Notes: generated by a model from the sequence alone, not told the origin. A stretch of 64,000 bases of DNA from Zoroaster sp. YZ-2022 (GCA_029582265.1 CM055822.1:45002559-45066558), one strand, 5' to 3'. Positions 48,101 through 57,635 are shown, numbered from the stretch's first letter. A program made the numbers and translations.

Positions 48101-49599
48101 TCATTATACCCCCTTCTGTATTTTCTGTATTCCTCAGCCGATGATACGATCTATGAAATGAGGCCATAGAAACTTCCACAGGTCAACATTAAAGGGTCTA
48201 TGAAGTGTGTGTTTGTCTTAATTTGTTATTGTTATTTTATCAGTTGACAATTTTAAGTTTGATTTGTGTCTTAAGTGGATTATTTTATTTTAATTAAATT
48301 AAAACAAATTGTTTCAAACTTTGCACGACGCGAGGTGGCGCTTTTCAGGTGTACGTACACCTGGGGAGCCTTACGGGTGCACCCCACTATATAAACTCCC
48401 ATAGTAAACAGTGCTAAATACAAACATTCAAAGGAGATGGCGGATGTACTGCAGTTCTCAAAAAGTTTTTTGTTTTGCACTGCCCCTTTAATACTCGACC
48501 AAAAAACCAGACACCACTTGACTTTGTCACCTTTGACCCACCCTACATGTGGGAGAGTGCTGGAGTTGAAGGTGTATCGGGTTACATGTGAAATCTCGCA
48601 TAATGATCTGTTTGCTTAGGGTCTGTGTGTGTTTTCATGCAGTGTACAAAAGTATAGCTTAGTGAGTGAGTGTATTGGAATACACACACCAGTTTGCACA
48701 CACACACACTTTGATGATTGCTGGGCCACTGGTTGGTTGTAGAACAGCTTTTATGTATCTAGTTGTGTGGATGTTATTGATGTAAGTGAGAGCTACATGT
48801 AAATGATGTAAATAATGTAAATAAAGCATCTGTTAATTAGAATAATTAGTACAGTATGTGTATTTCCTTCCCCATCGTCCACCCCCCACCCACAACATTT
48901 AAAAAAAAATATTATGGCCCAAATATACTTGTAAATAGTGAAACAAACATAAAAACATCATGGGCACCCTGTATTATTTTTAAGTCATTCTAGACACCGT
49001 TAAATTAGTGTGTGTATTGCAATACATCCACTACTGAGTTAGTGTAAAGTTTTCTACTTAATGCCCAGGAGGGTTAAAAATACTTAGAAGTCGTACAATT
49101 TTTAAAACCAAAAGAAAACAATATTGATCGATATGTAACCTTTTATTTTCTTCTCAATTTATTGTGGATAGTCCAGGTTTCCATGGAGTTATTTTCATCC
49201 CAATGGAAATCACCCTCTACAGTAGTGAAAACGCCCAAACTGAAAAGCAGCCATTTTGGAAAAAGGCCTTATGCTTGAAATCAAATTTGGATGATTTTTC
49301 CAGGGCCTAGTGTATCCGAAATACTCAAAGATGGAAGTCAAGGATCCCAGGTTATGATATTGGGACATTTTACACAATCCATCAAATGTATGGGCCTCAA
49401 ATCGTTGTTTTTCAGAAATATTTGAGGACATACACTTCATGATAAACAGCTTGGCACATGCATTCCCACCATTTAGTTGGATACACCCTTACGCTCGGCG
49501 GCATGGTCTTGTGCCCAGAAACGGTACGGGTACCAGTGAAACTTCAACAGTAAAGCATGTCACAGAGTGCCACGTAAACACGGGCTAAAGTGCTAAAAT
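48101..49599. other. Unannotated stretch
   Basis: No gene recognised. The segment 48060-48180 ends with blocks reminiscent of the piggyBac-type MITE (CTATCAAGCC and GAAATGAGGCCATAGAAA), so a degenerate MITE end is possible. Confidence 0.4.
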
Positions 49600-50330
49600 C
49601 AGGTGTATGTACGGATTTTATGTCAATCAGGAGGAATGGGAGGAGCGCCCCCCTAAATTTAGAATGTTTTATATTTTTAATTGTACAAATGGACGCAGCA
49701 AAAATGGACAAAGGGCAAATATATTCTCCAATATGCATACTTTATTTTAAACTGTTAAAATGGTGTATTTAATACACCTAATTTGTCCAAATTTTTGGTC
49801 AAAATGGTACTTTCCCGATAACTTTCTTAATTTTCATCAGTTAGCCATAAGATTGTGGGACATATGTTGTATTTAGCACAAGCAACAATGTGACGTCACT
49901 TAGATCACCACTGGATGGCGCTATAAAAGACATTTTGGGTATTTTCCCCCAAAAATAGTATTGTTTTTCCTAAAGGCAGATGCAATAACTTCCATGAAAT
50001 TTATATATTGAGCAAAAACAAAATTATGAAAACCTTTAACAAGTGATGTTTTGGTACAAAATACAAGAATTTGCATTTAAACGTAATGGCAGCCATATTG
50101 GATTCCAAGAATGCATCGGAAGTGGTCACAGTTCAGAGTTTAAAAGTTGACAACAAACCAAAAACTTTAATTATATTTCTTACAGTATCAAAAGTTAGTA
50201 TTTTTAACAGAAAAGTGGAAATTACAATGGACCTGTTGCTATGGCAACCATGAACACCCATTATTGTTGATTTTGGCACGAGGGGTCCCAAAGAATAGTT
50301 AGGAAAAGGACAAACCATTCTGGAGACATT
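49600..50330 (-). repeat. Diverged relative of the 4-6 kb MITE, inverted
   Basis: The stretch 49900-50140 contains, in inverse orientation, the interior blocks of the MITEs at 4076 and 5851: CATCCAGTGGTGATC-like, TTTTGGGTATTTTCCCC and AACGTAATGGCAGCCATATT followed by GGATTCCAAGAATGCATCGG. The terminal TTAA/CCCTATC ends are not recognisable. Confidence 0.5.
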
Positions 50331-50545
50331 ATAAAAAAAATATGACAGTGGACATTGTGCCTGATAAGGTGAATGTTAACTCTTCATTGTATAAGAATCT
50401 CCTTGGCAGATTATACAAAAACATTTCAAAATTATTAATTCCGCACTGCAATCAAACCATCAAATTAGAAATGTAACGCCTCGGCACAATAACGTGGCAC
50501 AAACTCTTTAAAGAGGGGTTAGCATTACGGGTAGTAGTATGTTAG
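50330..50545. repeat. Dispersed ~270-bp monomer next to the viral element
   Basis: Contains CTTGGCAGATTATACA, CACTGCAATCAAACC, CACAATAACGTGGCACAAAC and CTCTTTAAAGAGGGG, the signature blocks of the monomer. It ends about 100 bp before the regulatory cluster of the viral element, so the left boundary of that element probably lies between 50545 and 50640. Confidence 0.55.
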
Positions 50546-50639
50546 ATGCTGTGTCTGGGACACTTAAAAAAAGGTACCTTAAGCTCCTATATACGGGTGG
50601 TATGATGGGGAGTAAAACAGTTTTACTCCTTTGTTATCG

Positions 50640-50789
50640 ACCGCTGATTGGTTAAAAGTCGATGACGTCACAAATTATGCAAATGAGGTATGACGTCACA
50701 AAAAGAATCTGTGACGTGATATAAAATAAAAAAAGTGTAATAAAAAAAAGTGACAAAACAAAATAAGATTATCTGTGAGTATAATAAAG
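50640..50789 (+). promoter_or_regulatory. CRE/octamer/CCAAT cluster upstream of the clamp gene
   Basis: Within about 75 bp: an inverted CCAAT box (ATTGG, 50647-50651), a perfect cAMP-response element TGACGTCA (50663-50670), an octamer ATGCAAAT (50677-50684), a second TGACGTCA (50691-50698) and the near-match TGACGTGA (50712-50719). An A-rich stretch then leads into TATAATAAAG directly before the clamp ATG at 50790. The density of full-length consensus sites suggests a promoter or enhancer driven by host ATF/CREB- and POU-type factors. The role is inferred. Confidence 0.6.
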
Positions 50790-52027
50790 ATGGCAACAAA
50801 ATATGAAATCTTAGCGCCTCAGCCGCAGAAGAAAGATAATGAATATGATTTTTATATGAAAATAAAAACGGGTTATACGTTTAAACGTTTAATAGACATT
50901 TTAGTAGGTATTCAGTCAAAGGTTACTTTTAAAGTAAATTCAAATGGTTTTTATTGTAGGGCTGTAGATAACTCAGAAAGAATAATTGTTGATATAGTAT
51001 TAAATAGCGAAAATATTTTTTTATTTAAATGTGAAAATTCAATTGAATTTATGATTAATTTAAACCATTTACAAAAAATGACTCGTACTACAAAACGAAA
51101 AGTCTCTTTAATAATTTACGTTAAAAATGATCGGCTTTATATTGAAACTTGCATCGTTAGAACATGTGATGAAAACACACGAGAAATTAACAGCGTAATT
51201 ATTAATAATTATTAATAAATGGATTGTCGTGGCCGAGCGGTCTAGCGCACTGAACTCAAGTTCTGGTGTTGCCAGCAGCAGAGTGTGGGTTCGAGCCCCA
51301 GCCGTGACACCTGTGTCCTTGAGCAAGACACTTAACCATAATTGCTTCTCTCCACCCAGGGGTTAAATGGGTACCTGTGAAGGCAGAGATGGTTTGCTCT
51401 CTATGCGCTAGAAATGGCAGCAATTGAGCTGTATACTCCCCAGGGAGCTGAGATGGTTTCAGGAATGATTTATGAGCCTTATGAGCCTTATGAGCAGGGA
51501 TAATAATATAATGCGCCTTGAGCGCCACTTAGTTGGTGGATACGTGCGCTATATAAAATCTATACATTATTATTATTATTATTAATAAATTGTCTAGTAC
51601 AAAAACAATTAGTTTACCAGACGATGATGTTTATAAACATCCTCGTGTTGTAGAAAGTAGCGATTTTTTTAAACTAAAAAAAAATATTGCAGGTTAATAA
51701 AAAAATTAATATTAGCATATACGATTTAGATTGCATTAGTTTTTATAGCGAAAATGAAAGTCTTTTTAGCATATTATTACAATTGGGAGATTTTAATAAA
51801 AACAACAACAACTACCAACTTATTCAGCTACTTTTGTTACAGAATTATTTAGCATTTTATTAAAACTAACGGTATTAGACAAACAAATCCAATTTTACGC
51901 TCCTCACGTTGAAAAAGGTTTGTTAAAGATTGTTGTGTCAGTAGGAAATTTGGGCATGTTTTCTGCATATATAAAAGATGAAAGCTTTATAGAAAACGAA
52001 GATGAAGATGAAGATGAAGGTTTATAA
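50790..52027 (+). pseudogene. Viral PCNA-like sliding clamp, interrupted by a SINE and frameshifts
   Basis: The first part (50790-51207) reads as the N-terminal domain of a PCNA clamp: a hydrophobic helix, then NGFYCRAVDNSERIIVDIVL in the position of the PCNA GVNLQAMDSSHV strand region, and INLNHLQKMTR as the interdomain helix. After the SINE the frame resumes with YKHPRVVESSDFFKLKK. Two further frame breaks (near 51694 and 51830) precede a C-terminal piece with IQFYAPHVEKGLLKIVVSVG and an acidic tail of repeated ED. The total, minus the SINE, is near the 260 residues of PCNA. The clamp would tether a DNA polymerase during replication. The copy cannot make an intact protein. Start chosen at the ATG that follows TATAATAAAG; an in-frame ATG five codons upstream is less likely. 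Confidence 0.82.
51221..51577 (+). mobile_element. tRNA-derived SINE inserted in the clamp gene
   Basis: Complete element with a tRNA-like head (GTGGCCGAGCGG at 51229, GGTTCGAGCCCC at 51290), the CCATAATTGCTTCTCTCC body and an (ATT)n tail. It is flanked by a 13-bp target duplication ATTATTAATAAAT (51208-51220 and 51578-51590). Three other copies or fragments of the same family occur in the window at 22933, 23300 and 36633, plus two 3' fragments at 3.8 and 5.6 kb. The insertion post-dates the virus. Confidence 0.95.
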
Positions 52028-52107
52028 ATTATAATTATACGGCGGTGGTCTATTTGCAGTTTTTACTTGCAAAGGTATGCCGAGATAATTTTTATTTACG
52101 GTAAAAT

Positions 52108-52737
52108 TTACTTTAAACTCATAATTTTTTCTACAAGATGTATGACATTTGTTTTTTGTTCTAAATTTTCACTATTTTCATTTAATTTAAATTCATCTAA
52201 ATTTTTAGATGGTTTTTTAGCAGTTTGGCGTATTGCTTCTCTCATTGAGACGTACGTTTGTTGCTCTTTAACGATTAAATTAAATTCTTCTTGACTTATA
52301 ACACTATCTTCAATGGCTTTAGAAACATGATCACGAATAGTATTAAGTTTACTTTCAGCTAAAACTCTAATTTCATTATCTTTTTTAGCTTTTTTTTCTA
52401 GTCTATATTTTATATATCTAATGCTTAGTCCTAAGCTTATTAAGCCTAAAGTTACACCTTCTAATGCTATTCCCGCAGGTGCGGATATAACGCTGGCGAT
52501 ACTAGCGATTCCAAGACTTCCCGCTCCTACACCGGTTATTTCAAATAAAGTTTCTACGATACTACAAGCTTTAATAATTTTATTATATTTTTTATAGACA
52601 GCATCGCGTTCATTTCTTTCTTTTAAGATTTCTTTTCTCACATCATCGATTTTTTGTAATCGAAATTTTGTTATATCATTTGTTTCAGGCATCAAATTTG
52701 GATAAAGTACATTCGTTGATTCTATAGGCGCGCTCAT
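52108..52737 (-). CDS. Viral conserved protein with central hydrophobic segment and flanking helices
   Basis: 209 residues, intact. A charged helical N-terminal part (to about residue 60) leads to a Gly/Ala-rich hydrophobic stretch (about 62-104, including GVGAGSLGIASIASVISAPA and TLGLISLGLSIRY), then a basic turn KYRLEKKAKKD and a helical C-terminus with EFNLIVKEQQTYVSMREAIR. It looks like a membrane-active or membrane-anchored virion component. I recognise the layout from unannotated proteins found near capsid genes in other invertebrate genomes, but I know no assigned function. It is the last gene of a minus-strand run that starts at 54696. Confidence 0.7.
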   Translation of the reverse strand: MSAPIESTNVLYPNLMPETNDITKFRLQKIDDVRKEILKERNERDAVYKKYNKIIKACSIVETLFEITGVGAGSLGIASIASVISAPAGIALEGVTLGLISLGLSIRYIKYRLEKKAKKDNEIRVLAESKLNTIRDHVSKAIEDSVISQEEFNLIVKEQQTYVSMREAIRQTAKKPSKNLDEFKLNENSENLEQKTNVIHLVEKIMSLK

Positions 52738-52764
52738 TGTTGTTTACTACAATAATAAAATATT

Positions 52765-53241
52765 TTAATTTAATGGAATTTGACTAACTTTTATATCGTA
52801 AGAGATTCCTTCTAATAAAGAACCGAACAAATTTAGTTTAATATAAAATGTATGATCAGCATCAAAATTTGAAACGTAGCTTAATATGCATTCTAAATAC
52901 TTTGGTTCTTTTGAAAAAATAAAATTTTCATTTACAGGTAAACCAATATATGTAGATCCGACATTTTCATCTCGTCTTGTTTTTACTGTAGAATAAACAT
53001 TTTCCCCCGTATTCATTTTAGCATAAAATGAATAAAATAATGGGTTTTTAAGAAAAATATTTATTGTATTAACCCACCAAGTTATTTCTAAATGAAACAT
53101 GTAGAAAAATATAAAATTAGTATCTAGCAATTTACTCGGTTTAATGTATACAGTTTCTTTAAATACAAAATTCCTTTTACGATTATGGTCGTATAAAGCT
53201 AGCTGGTTTTTACTTCGACTAGGTCCATAAATACTTGCCAT
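52765..53241 (-). CDS. Viral protein of unknown function, MASIYGPSRSK paralogue 1
   Basis: 158 residues. It shares its first residues (MASIYGPSRSKxQLxLxD/S) and its last block (FGxLxxxxxxxIKxxxIPLN) with the neighbouring gene at 53271-53780, so the two arose by tandem duplication; their middles have diverged strongly. The composition (many aromatic residues, alternating polar and hydrophobic) suggests a beta-rich fold such as a minor capsid or fibre component, but that is a guess. The ATG follows CTATAAAT directly. Spacing to the upstream gene is 29 bp. Confidence 0.65.
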   Translation of the reverse strand: MASIYGPSRSKNQLALYDHNRKRNFVFKETVYIKPSKLLDTNFIFFYMFHLEITWWVNTINIFLKNPLFYSFYAKMNTGENVYSTVKTRRDENVGSTYIGLPVNENFIFSKEPKYLECILSYVSNFDADHTFYIKLNLFGSLLEGISYDIKVSQIPLN

Positions 53242-53270
53242 ATTTATAGTTGTATAGTATAATAAAAAAA

Positions 53271-53780
53271 TTAATTTAACGGTATACTTTTAATTTTTAT
53301 ATTAAAACATATTTTAGAATTTAATGCGCCAAAAAAGGTGGCTTCTACAAAAACTTTTCGAATAGCTCTCATTTTAAAACACATTTCATACTTTAGATGT
53401 TGCGTTTCATTATCGATAAAATGAAATTTCTCATTTCGTTCTGGAGAAGGAATATAATAAAGATTGGCCGCATAATCTTGCGTTACTGAATGCGTAGTAA
53501 AACTATTGGTTTTTATAAATTGTGTAAAAATACTACAATAAGACGGTGATACGTTAAACATAAAAAAGGGTTGTTTAAAATGAGCGTGCCATCCGAGTAT
53601 AACATTAAAATTTTCAACTAAAATTATCCTTTGTAAAATTTCGTCTCTGTTAAGATATCCATGATGTTCATAATTTTCGCTAGGAAAAGTAGTTACACTA
53701 TCTCTTTCTTCACTAGCTACACCGCTACTAAATAAATCTAGCTGGCTTTTACTTCGACTAGGTCCATAAATACTTGCCAT
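53271..53780 (-). CDS. Viral protein of unknown function, MASIYGPSRSK paralogue 2
   Basis: 169 residues, tandem paralogue of 52765-53241 with the same N-terminal MASIYGPSRSKSQLDLF and C-terminal KIKSIPLN. The DNA around both start codons, including TATTTATA-type A/T sequence and the first 30 coding bases, is almost identical. It starts 2 bp after the stop codon of the gene ending at 53783, an operon-like or polycistronic-looking spacing, yet with its own TTATATAAAT box directly before the ATG. Confidence 0.65.
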   Translation of the reverse strand: MASIYGPSRSKSQLDLFSSGVASEERDSVTTFPSENYEHHGYLNRDEILQRIILVENFNVILGWHAHFKQPFFMFNVSPSYCSIFTQFIKTNSFTTHSVTQDYAANLYYIPSPERNEKFHFIDNETQHLKYEMCFKMRAIRKVFVEATFFGALNSKICFNIKIKSIPLN

Positions 53781-53782
53781 AT

Positions 53783-54696
53783 TTATATAATTTCTATATT
53801 TAAAATAACGGGAAAACCGTGATTGTTTATATCTCTACCTTTTGAATCTTTAATTTGAAAACTTAATGTGTTAAAAGTATCCCTTTTTAATTTCTTAAAT
53901 AATGGATTGTTATATTCCTTATACATACTATCTCCAAATGATTTACCTTGCAAGGGGAAAGAGTTTAAAATAGTGCTAGGTTGCCCATTAAAAAAATTAT
54001 CGGTTGTAGAAATTTGGTCGCAATGAATGTATATAATTTTAAAAAGATTGACCTCAATCTTTTTACTATAATTATTCTCCTACATTTAAAAATTCATTAT
54101 GAAGCCCGAGTAAATTAGCTAACCCGCTACTAAATTTAACAGATTTATTTTCTTCTGTTAAATTTAACAAGTAAACACCCGTTGTTTTATTAATAGTGAA
54201 AATAATCCACGGCTTATGTTTTATTATAATATCAATAATTTCAATAATAGTGTAAAGCCCCGTCTCTATAATTTTAAAAAGATTGACCTCAATCTTTTTA
54301 CTATAATTATTCTCCTACATTTAAAAATTAATTATGAAGCCCGAGTAAATTAGCTAACCCGCTACTAAATTTAACAGATTTATTTTCTTCTGTTAAATTT
54401 AACAAGTAAACACCCGTTGTTTTATTAATAGTGAAAATAATCCACGGCTTATGTTTTATTATAATATCAATAATTTCAATAATAGTGTAAAGCCCCGTCT
54501 CTATAAACTTGATAACATCTTCTTCACCCGTCGTACGATAGAATACCTTTTCTTTTTTACGTACGTTATAATATCCTACCCAAATGTTTGCGCTAAGTAA
54601 TGATATCAAGAGAGTACCCGCGCGATTATCAATAACTTGACCTAATTGAATTTCTCTGCCATTTCTTTCAATTTCTAATTCAATAGTATGATACAT
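53783..54696 (-). pseudogene. Viral structural-type protein, broken by a 235-bp tandem duplication and frameshifts
   Basis: The N-terminal part (54696 down to 54328) contains MYHTIELEIERNGREIQLGQ and IWVGYYNVRKKEKVFYR and ends with SGLANLLGLHN-stop. The C-terminal part, in another frame near 54080-53783, contains FKIIYIHCDQISTTDNFFNG and ends INNHGFPVILNIEII. I recognise both as ends of one recurrent invertebrate protein found with these capsid genes, probably a minor virion protein. Between them a 235-bp unit is duplicated; 235 is not a multiple of 3, copy 2 has a GAA-to-TAA nonsense change, and copy 1 has a one-base slip. The longer frame upstream to 54759 overlaps the divergent gene and is not the start. 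Confidence 0.7.
54036..54505. repeat. 235-bp tandem duplication (2 copies)
   Basis: 54036-54270 and 54271-54505 are direct copies that differ at very few positions (for example AAAAATTCATTATG versus AAAAATTAATTATG). The low divergence implies a recent event within the viral gene described at 53783-54696. Confidence 0.93.
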
Positions 54697-54730
54697 TTTA
54701 ATATTAAAATGTATTAAAAAGTTATAATAA
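54697..54730. promoter_or_regulatory. Divergent viral promoter, 34 bp
   Basis: Only 34 bp, entirely A/T-rich (TTTTAATATTAAAATGTATT followed by AAAAAGTTATAATA), separate the divergent starts at 54696 (minus) and 54731 (plus). TTATAATAAATG abuts the plus-strand start. Either one bidirectional promoter or two very short start-proximal promoters must act here. Confidence 0.55.
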
Positions 54731-56161
54731 ATGTCGTTTCCATTAGCATTCAAAAGCAATTGTTCGTACTCTTATCCAACATCTGGAATTTTTTTTGCAC
54801 CTTTTAGTTTTAATGCTAGTGATCTAACGAGTATAAACATTTACATTAGCGAAAACGATTTTTTTAACGTAGAATTTGATAATGTTTTTAGCAACTACAA
54901 ATTACCTAAAGTTACTAGCGATAAAGTAGTTAATGATTGGCAACATAATCCATTAATTTTTTATCAAAACCAAATAAATTTTACAACGTATTGTAGTTCA
55001 ACGGGTTGTGGTGTAGGTTATCAACATTTAAATCATTCAAATATGATGATTCGTAGTTTTTTTAGATTTCACGTCTATTTTCAAATTAGACGATTGCTAA
55101 AAGAAATGAGCTGTCCTACATCTTTTCAAAATGATTTTAGTGCGATTGATAATAATATAGACGTAAGCGCGTATAAAACACTAATTAAAGACTTTCATTT
55201 ATCAACATCGAGTAATTGGAAACAACACGTTGATGCATACAGTGATGGATTAGGTACCGCTTATTTTTGGCGAAATATAGGTAAAAGATTCGATCCAGTA
55301 CCAGGACACAATTACGACACTTCTATTTTAAATCCCAACACTAGCCCTATTCCTCTCAACAATCTTAGCTCAGACTTTGAAGCGAGTGAAAAAAGAATGG
55401 CTTTTGATGACGGCGTACATAATCGTAAAGAACACACTATTAGAGTAGGTTTCATTTTACAAGATAATAGCGTTGAAACAGCGTGGAAAAAATTTATATT
55501 ATCTTTAAAATTAGCTCGAGGTTTTACAAGTGTTGGAACGGAACGAATTAACGATTCTATAAGAATGTACGTTTACGCGATTTTAGGAGCTCAAGCGCAA
55601 GCAAAAAGCGGATTTTTAGCTGGTGGTGTTGGTTTAGACGCGCAACGTGAATTTATAAATATAGTAGATGCTGAGATTGATTCACCAGTTGATTTACAAT
55701 CATCTATTCAACGCTATCAAGATGTTTTACAAAACGCTCGTTCTCAATTAAATTTTGCAATAGGAGAAAATTTATACATGATGCCAAGCGATATGAATTT
55801 ACAAATAGGTACGTACGCAGGATACAACAATAATTTATTAATTGCGACGAGTGATTTATCTTTAGGTTCAAATTTAAATACAAATTCGCAACCTGTTGTT
55901 CCTCCTATTTTACCGCTCGAAGAACAAACACAACTACCGATAATTACAAAGCACGTACAAGAATCTAACGATACAACAACTCCCTCTACGATACACCCAC
56001 TCGACTCGCCACCAACTGATCAGGAACCAGACAGAAATACCCAAATAAAAGAAGACTCGCCACTTGGTAACAGCAATCACTTGGACGAAAACAATTCTTT
56101 AATACTTGGTTTTGCGATTTTAGCTGGTGTAGGTATCATGATTTATGAATTGTTATTTTAG
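54731..56161 (+). CDS. Viral conserved virion-type protein, 476 residues, C-terminal membrane anchor
   Basis: Intact frame. The globular N-terminal two thirds contain WQHNPLIFYQNQINFTTYCS (about residues 70-89), RSFFRFHVYFQIRRLLKEMS, NDSIRMYVYAILGAQAQAKS and IDSPVDLQSSIQRYQDVLQN. Then comes a low-complexity Thr/Pro/Asp linker (about 395-450) and a single hydrophobic helix LILGFAILAGVGIMIYELLF at the C-terminus. I recognise the family only as a recurrent unannotated protein near invertebrate polinton-like capsid genes. A tail-anchored surface or membrane-associated virion protein is plausible; no enzymatic motif is visible. Its stop overlaps that of the convergent pseudogene at 56158. Confidence 0.75.
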   Translation: MSFPLAFKSNCSYSYPTSGIFFAPFSFNASDLTSINIYISENDFFNVEFDNVFSNYKLPKVTSDKVVNDWQHNPLIFYQNQINFTTYCSSTGCGVGYQHLNHSNMMIRSFFRFHVYFQIRRLLKEMSCPTSFQNDFSAIDNNIDVSAYKTLIKDFHLSTSSNWKQHVDAYSDGLGTAYFWRNIGKRFDPVPGHNYDTSILNPNTSPIPLNNLSSDFEASEKRMAFDDGVHNRKEHTIRVGFILQDNSVETAWKKFILSLKLARGFTSVGTERINDSIRMYVYAILGAQAQAKSGFLAGGVGLDAQREFINIVDAEIDSPVDLQSSIQRYQDVLQNARSQLNFAIGENLYMMPSDMNLQIGTYAGYNNNLLIATSDLSLGSNLNTNSQPVVPPILPLEEQTQLPIITKHVQESNDTTTPSTIHPLDSPPTDQEPDRNTQIKEDSPLGNSNHLDENNSLILGFAILAGVGIMIYELLF

Positions 56162-57609
56162 AAAAGCTGCTTGCGCATATAGGTTAAAATTAAAACTCCG
56201 ACCGCGGTTAAGGTTAACCATAAATGTTGCGATGCGTACGCGACTACACCGCTAATCGTTTTAAATAACCAACTTACAACCGCGCCGATGATTGCGGGTA
56301 AAGCGGCTAAAGCTTTCGCTCCTAGTTTAGCTAATACATTTGCAAAGTTTTTTAATGTTTTTTGTATCCACTCGCTTGCACCACCACTATCTGGTTTAGG
56401 TAAAAGTGGTGTAGGTGGTGAAATTGGTGTTGGTGGTGGTGTTGTTGGTGGTGGTGTTGGTGTTGGTGTTGGTGTTGGTGTTGGTGTTGGTGTTGGTGTT
56501 GGTGTTGGTGTTGGTGGTGTTGGTGGTGTTGGTGGTAGCGCGGGTTTAGGTAGTGGTTTTGGCTTTGGTAAAACTGAACTCGCGGTATTAACGATCGTAT
56601 CGACGATAGCGAAAAGAATTATACCAATCGCCGCAAGTATAGTAGCGATTTTTATACCACGTATTTTAAATAAGCTTTATATTTTTTCACCCAATGTGCG
56701 TTTTCTTCCATTTATAAAGACTAACGATTCTTCATTTTTAAATAAAAGGTTAGATATTTTTCTTTTTAAATCTTCTATAGCTTCTTCAACCACCGCTGTT
56801 TCATCTTTTAGGTTTGCTCTTTCTTTACGTAGTGAATCCATCGCATCCTCGTCTGTCTCATTTTCGTTGATTCTTTGGTTGATGTCAGCTATTTTTTTTG
56901 TTTTACTCTATATTTAAACAATAATTCTAAGAACGTGCCTCGTTTCGTTTCTAAAAGTTTATTAACGCTCTGCAAGGTTCTTAGATCGTGACTATGTTCA
57001 AGATCCGGGTTTTCTGAAAGAACTCTTATTGTATTTTCGTTAGCTTCTACCGTTTCGCTAAGCATTTGCGTAAACTCGGTAGGTTGCCTTTGCGCTTCTT
57101 CCACCGTATCAAAATTATCGTCTATTGCTTTTTGTTCACGCGGCGTTGATGGTTTTCGTTTATAATCGGTTATATCTAAATCTAACCTTATAAACTTGAT
57201 GCCATAATTACTCTCAACAGTAGATAACTTTTAAAATTTAGTTTTATCTTTTAAATTGGTTAAAACTAATTCTTTTCTACCTTTTTTAAAAACAAATATT
57301 TTTTTTTTTATTTATTGTAATTTTTTTAACAGTTTTTTCAGGAGGTTCGTACCCTACGCTCTTATAAAAATCAGCAACGTATTTTTCAACTAGCTCTTTT
57401 GTTTCCTTAGAAGTAACGCTATCTTCTATTTCTTTATCTCTTTCAATTTCCATTTCTCGTTGTTTTTCTCTTTCTTCTTCTCTTTCGCGGTTTCTTTCTC
57501 TTGCTTTTTCTTCTTCGTTATTGTACCAAGTTGTTGTAGGGCTTGTTGCTCCATCATCTTCATCACTATTAAAATCTTCCATCTGTATATCTTCACCTCC
57601 TTCTGCCAT
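56158..57609 (-). pseudogene. Broken paralogue of the 473-residue viral membrane/coiled-coil protein
   Basis: It starts at 57609 with MAEGGEDIQMEDFNSDE, identical to the start of the gene at 57636-59057, and ends with HLWLTLTAVGVLILTYMRKQ, near-identical to that gene's end. The middle differs: an RE/EK-rich helix (EKARERNREREEEREKQ), then a helical region (VEEAQRQPTEFTQMLSETVE), a coiled coil and a (PT)n proline-threonine linker. Frame breaks occur near 57300 (in a T run) and near 56895 (in an A run), and an in-frame TAA interrupts at the position after LGEKI near 56680. The Gly/Val-rich plus-strand frame at 56288-56917 is the shadow of the (PT)n linker. Confidence 0.75.
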
Positions 57610-57635
57610 TTTATAATTACTTTTTATATTTTTTT

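Noticed and set aside
49600..50330. Left terminal repeat of the virus
   Set aside because: The sequence matches the interior of the MITEs at 4-6 kb in inverse orientation and so belongs to host repeats.
56288..56917. 209-codon plus-strand frame rich in Gly and Val
   Set aside because: Antisense shadow of the proline-threonine linker and C-terminal region of the broken paralogue on the minus strand; the same shadow appears at 57823-58119.
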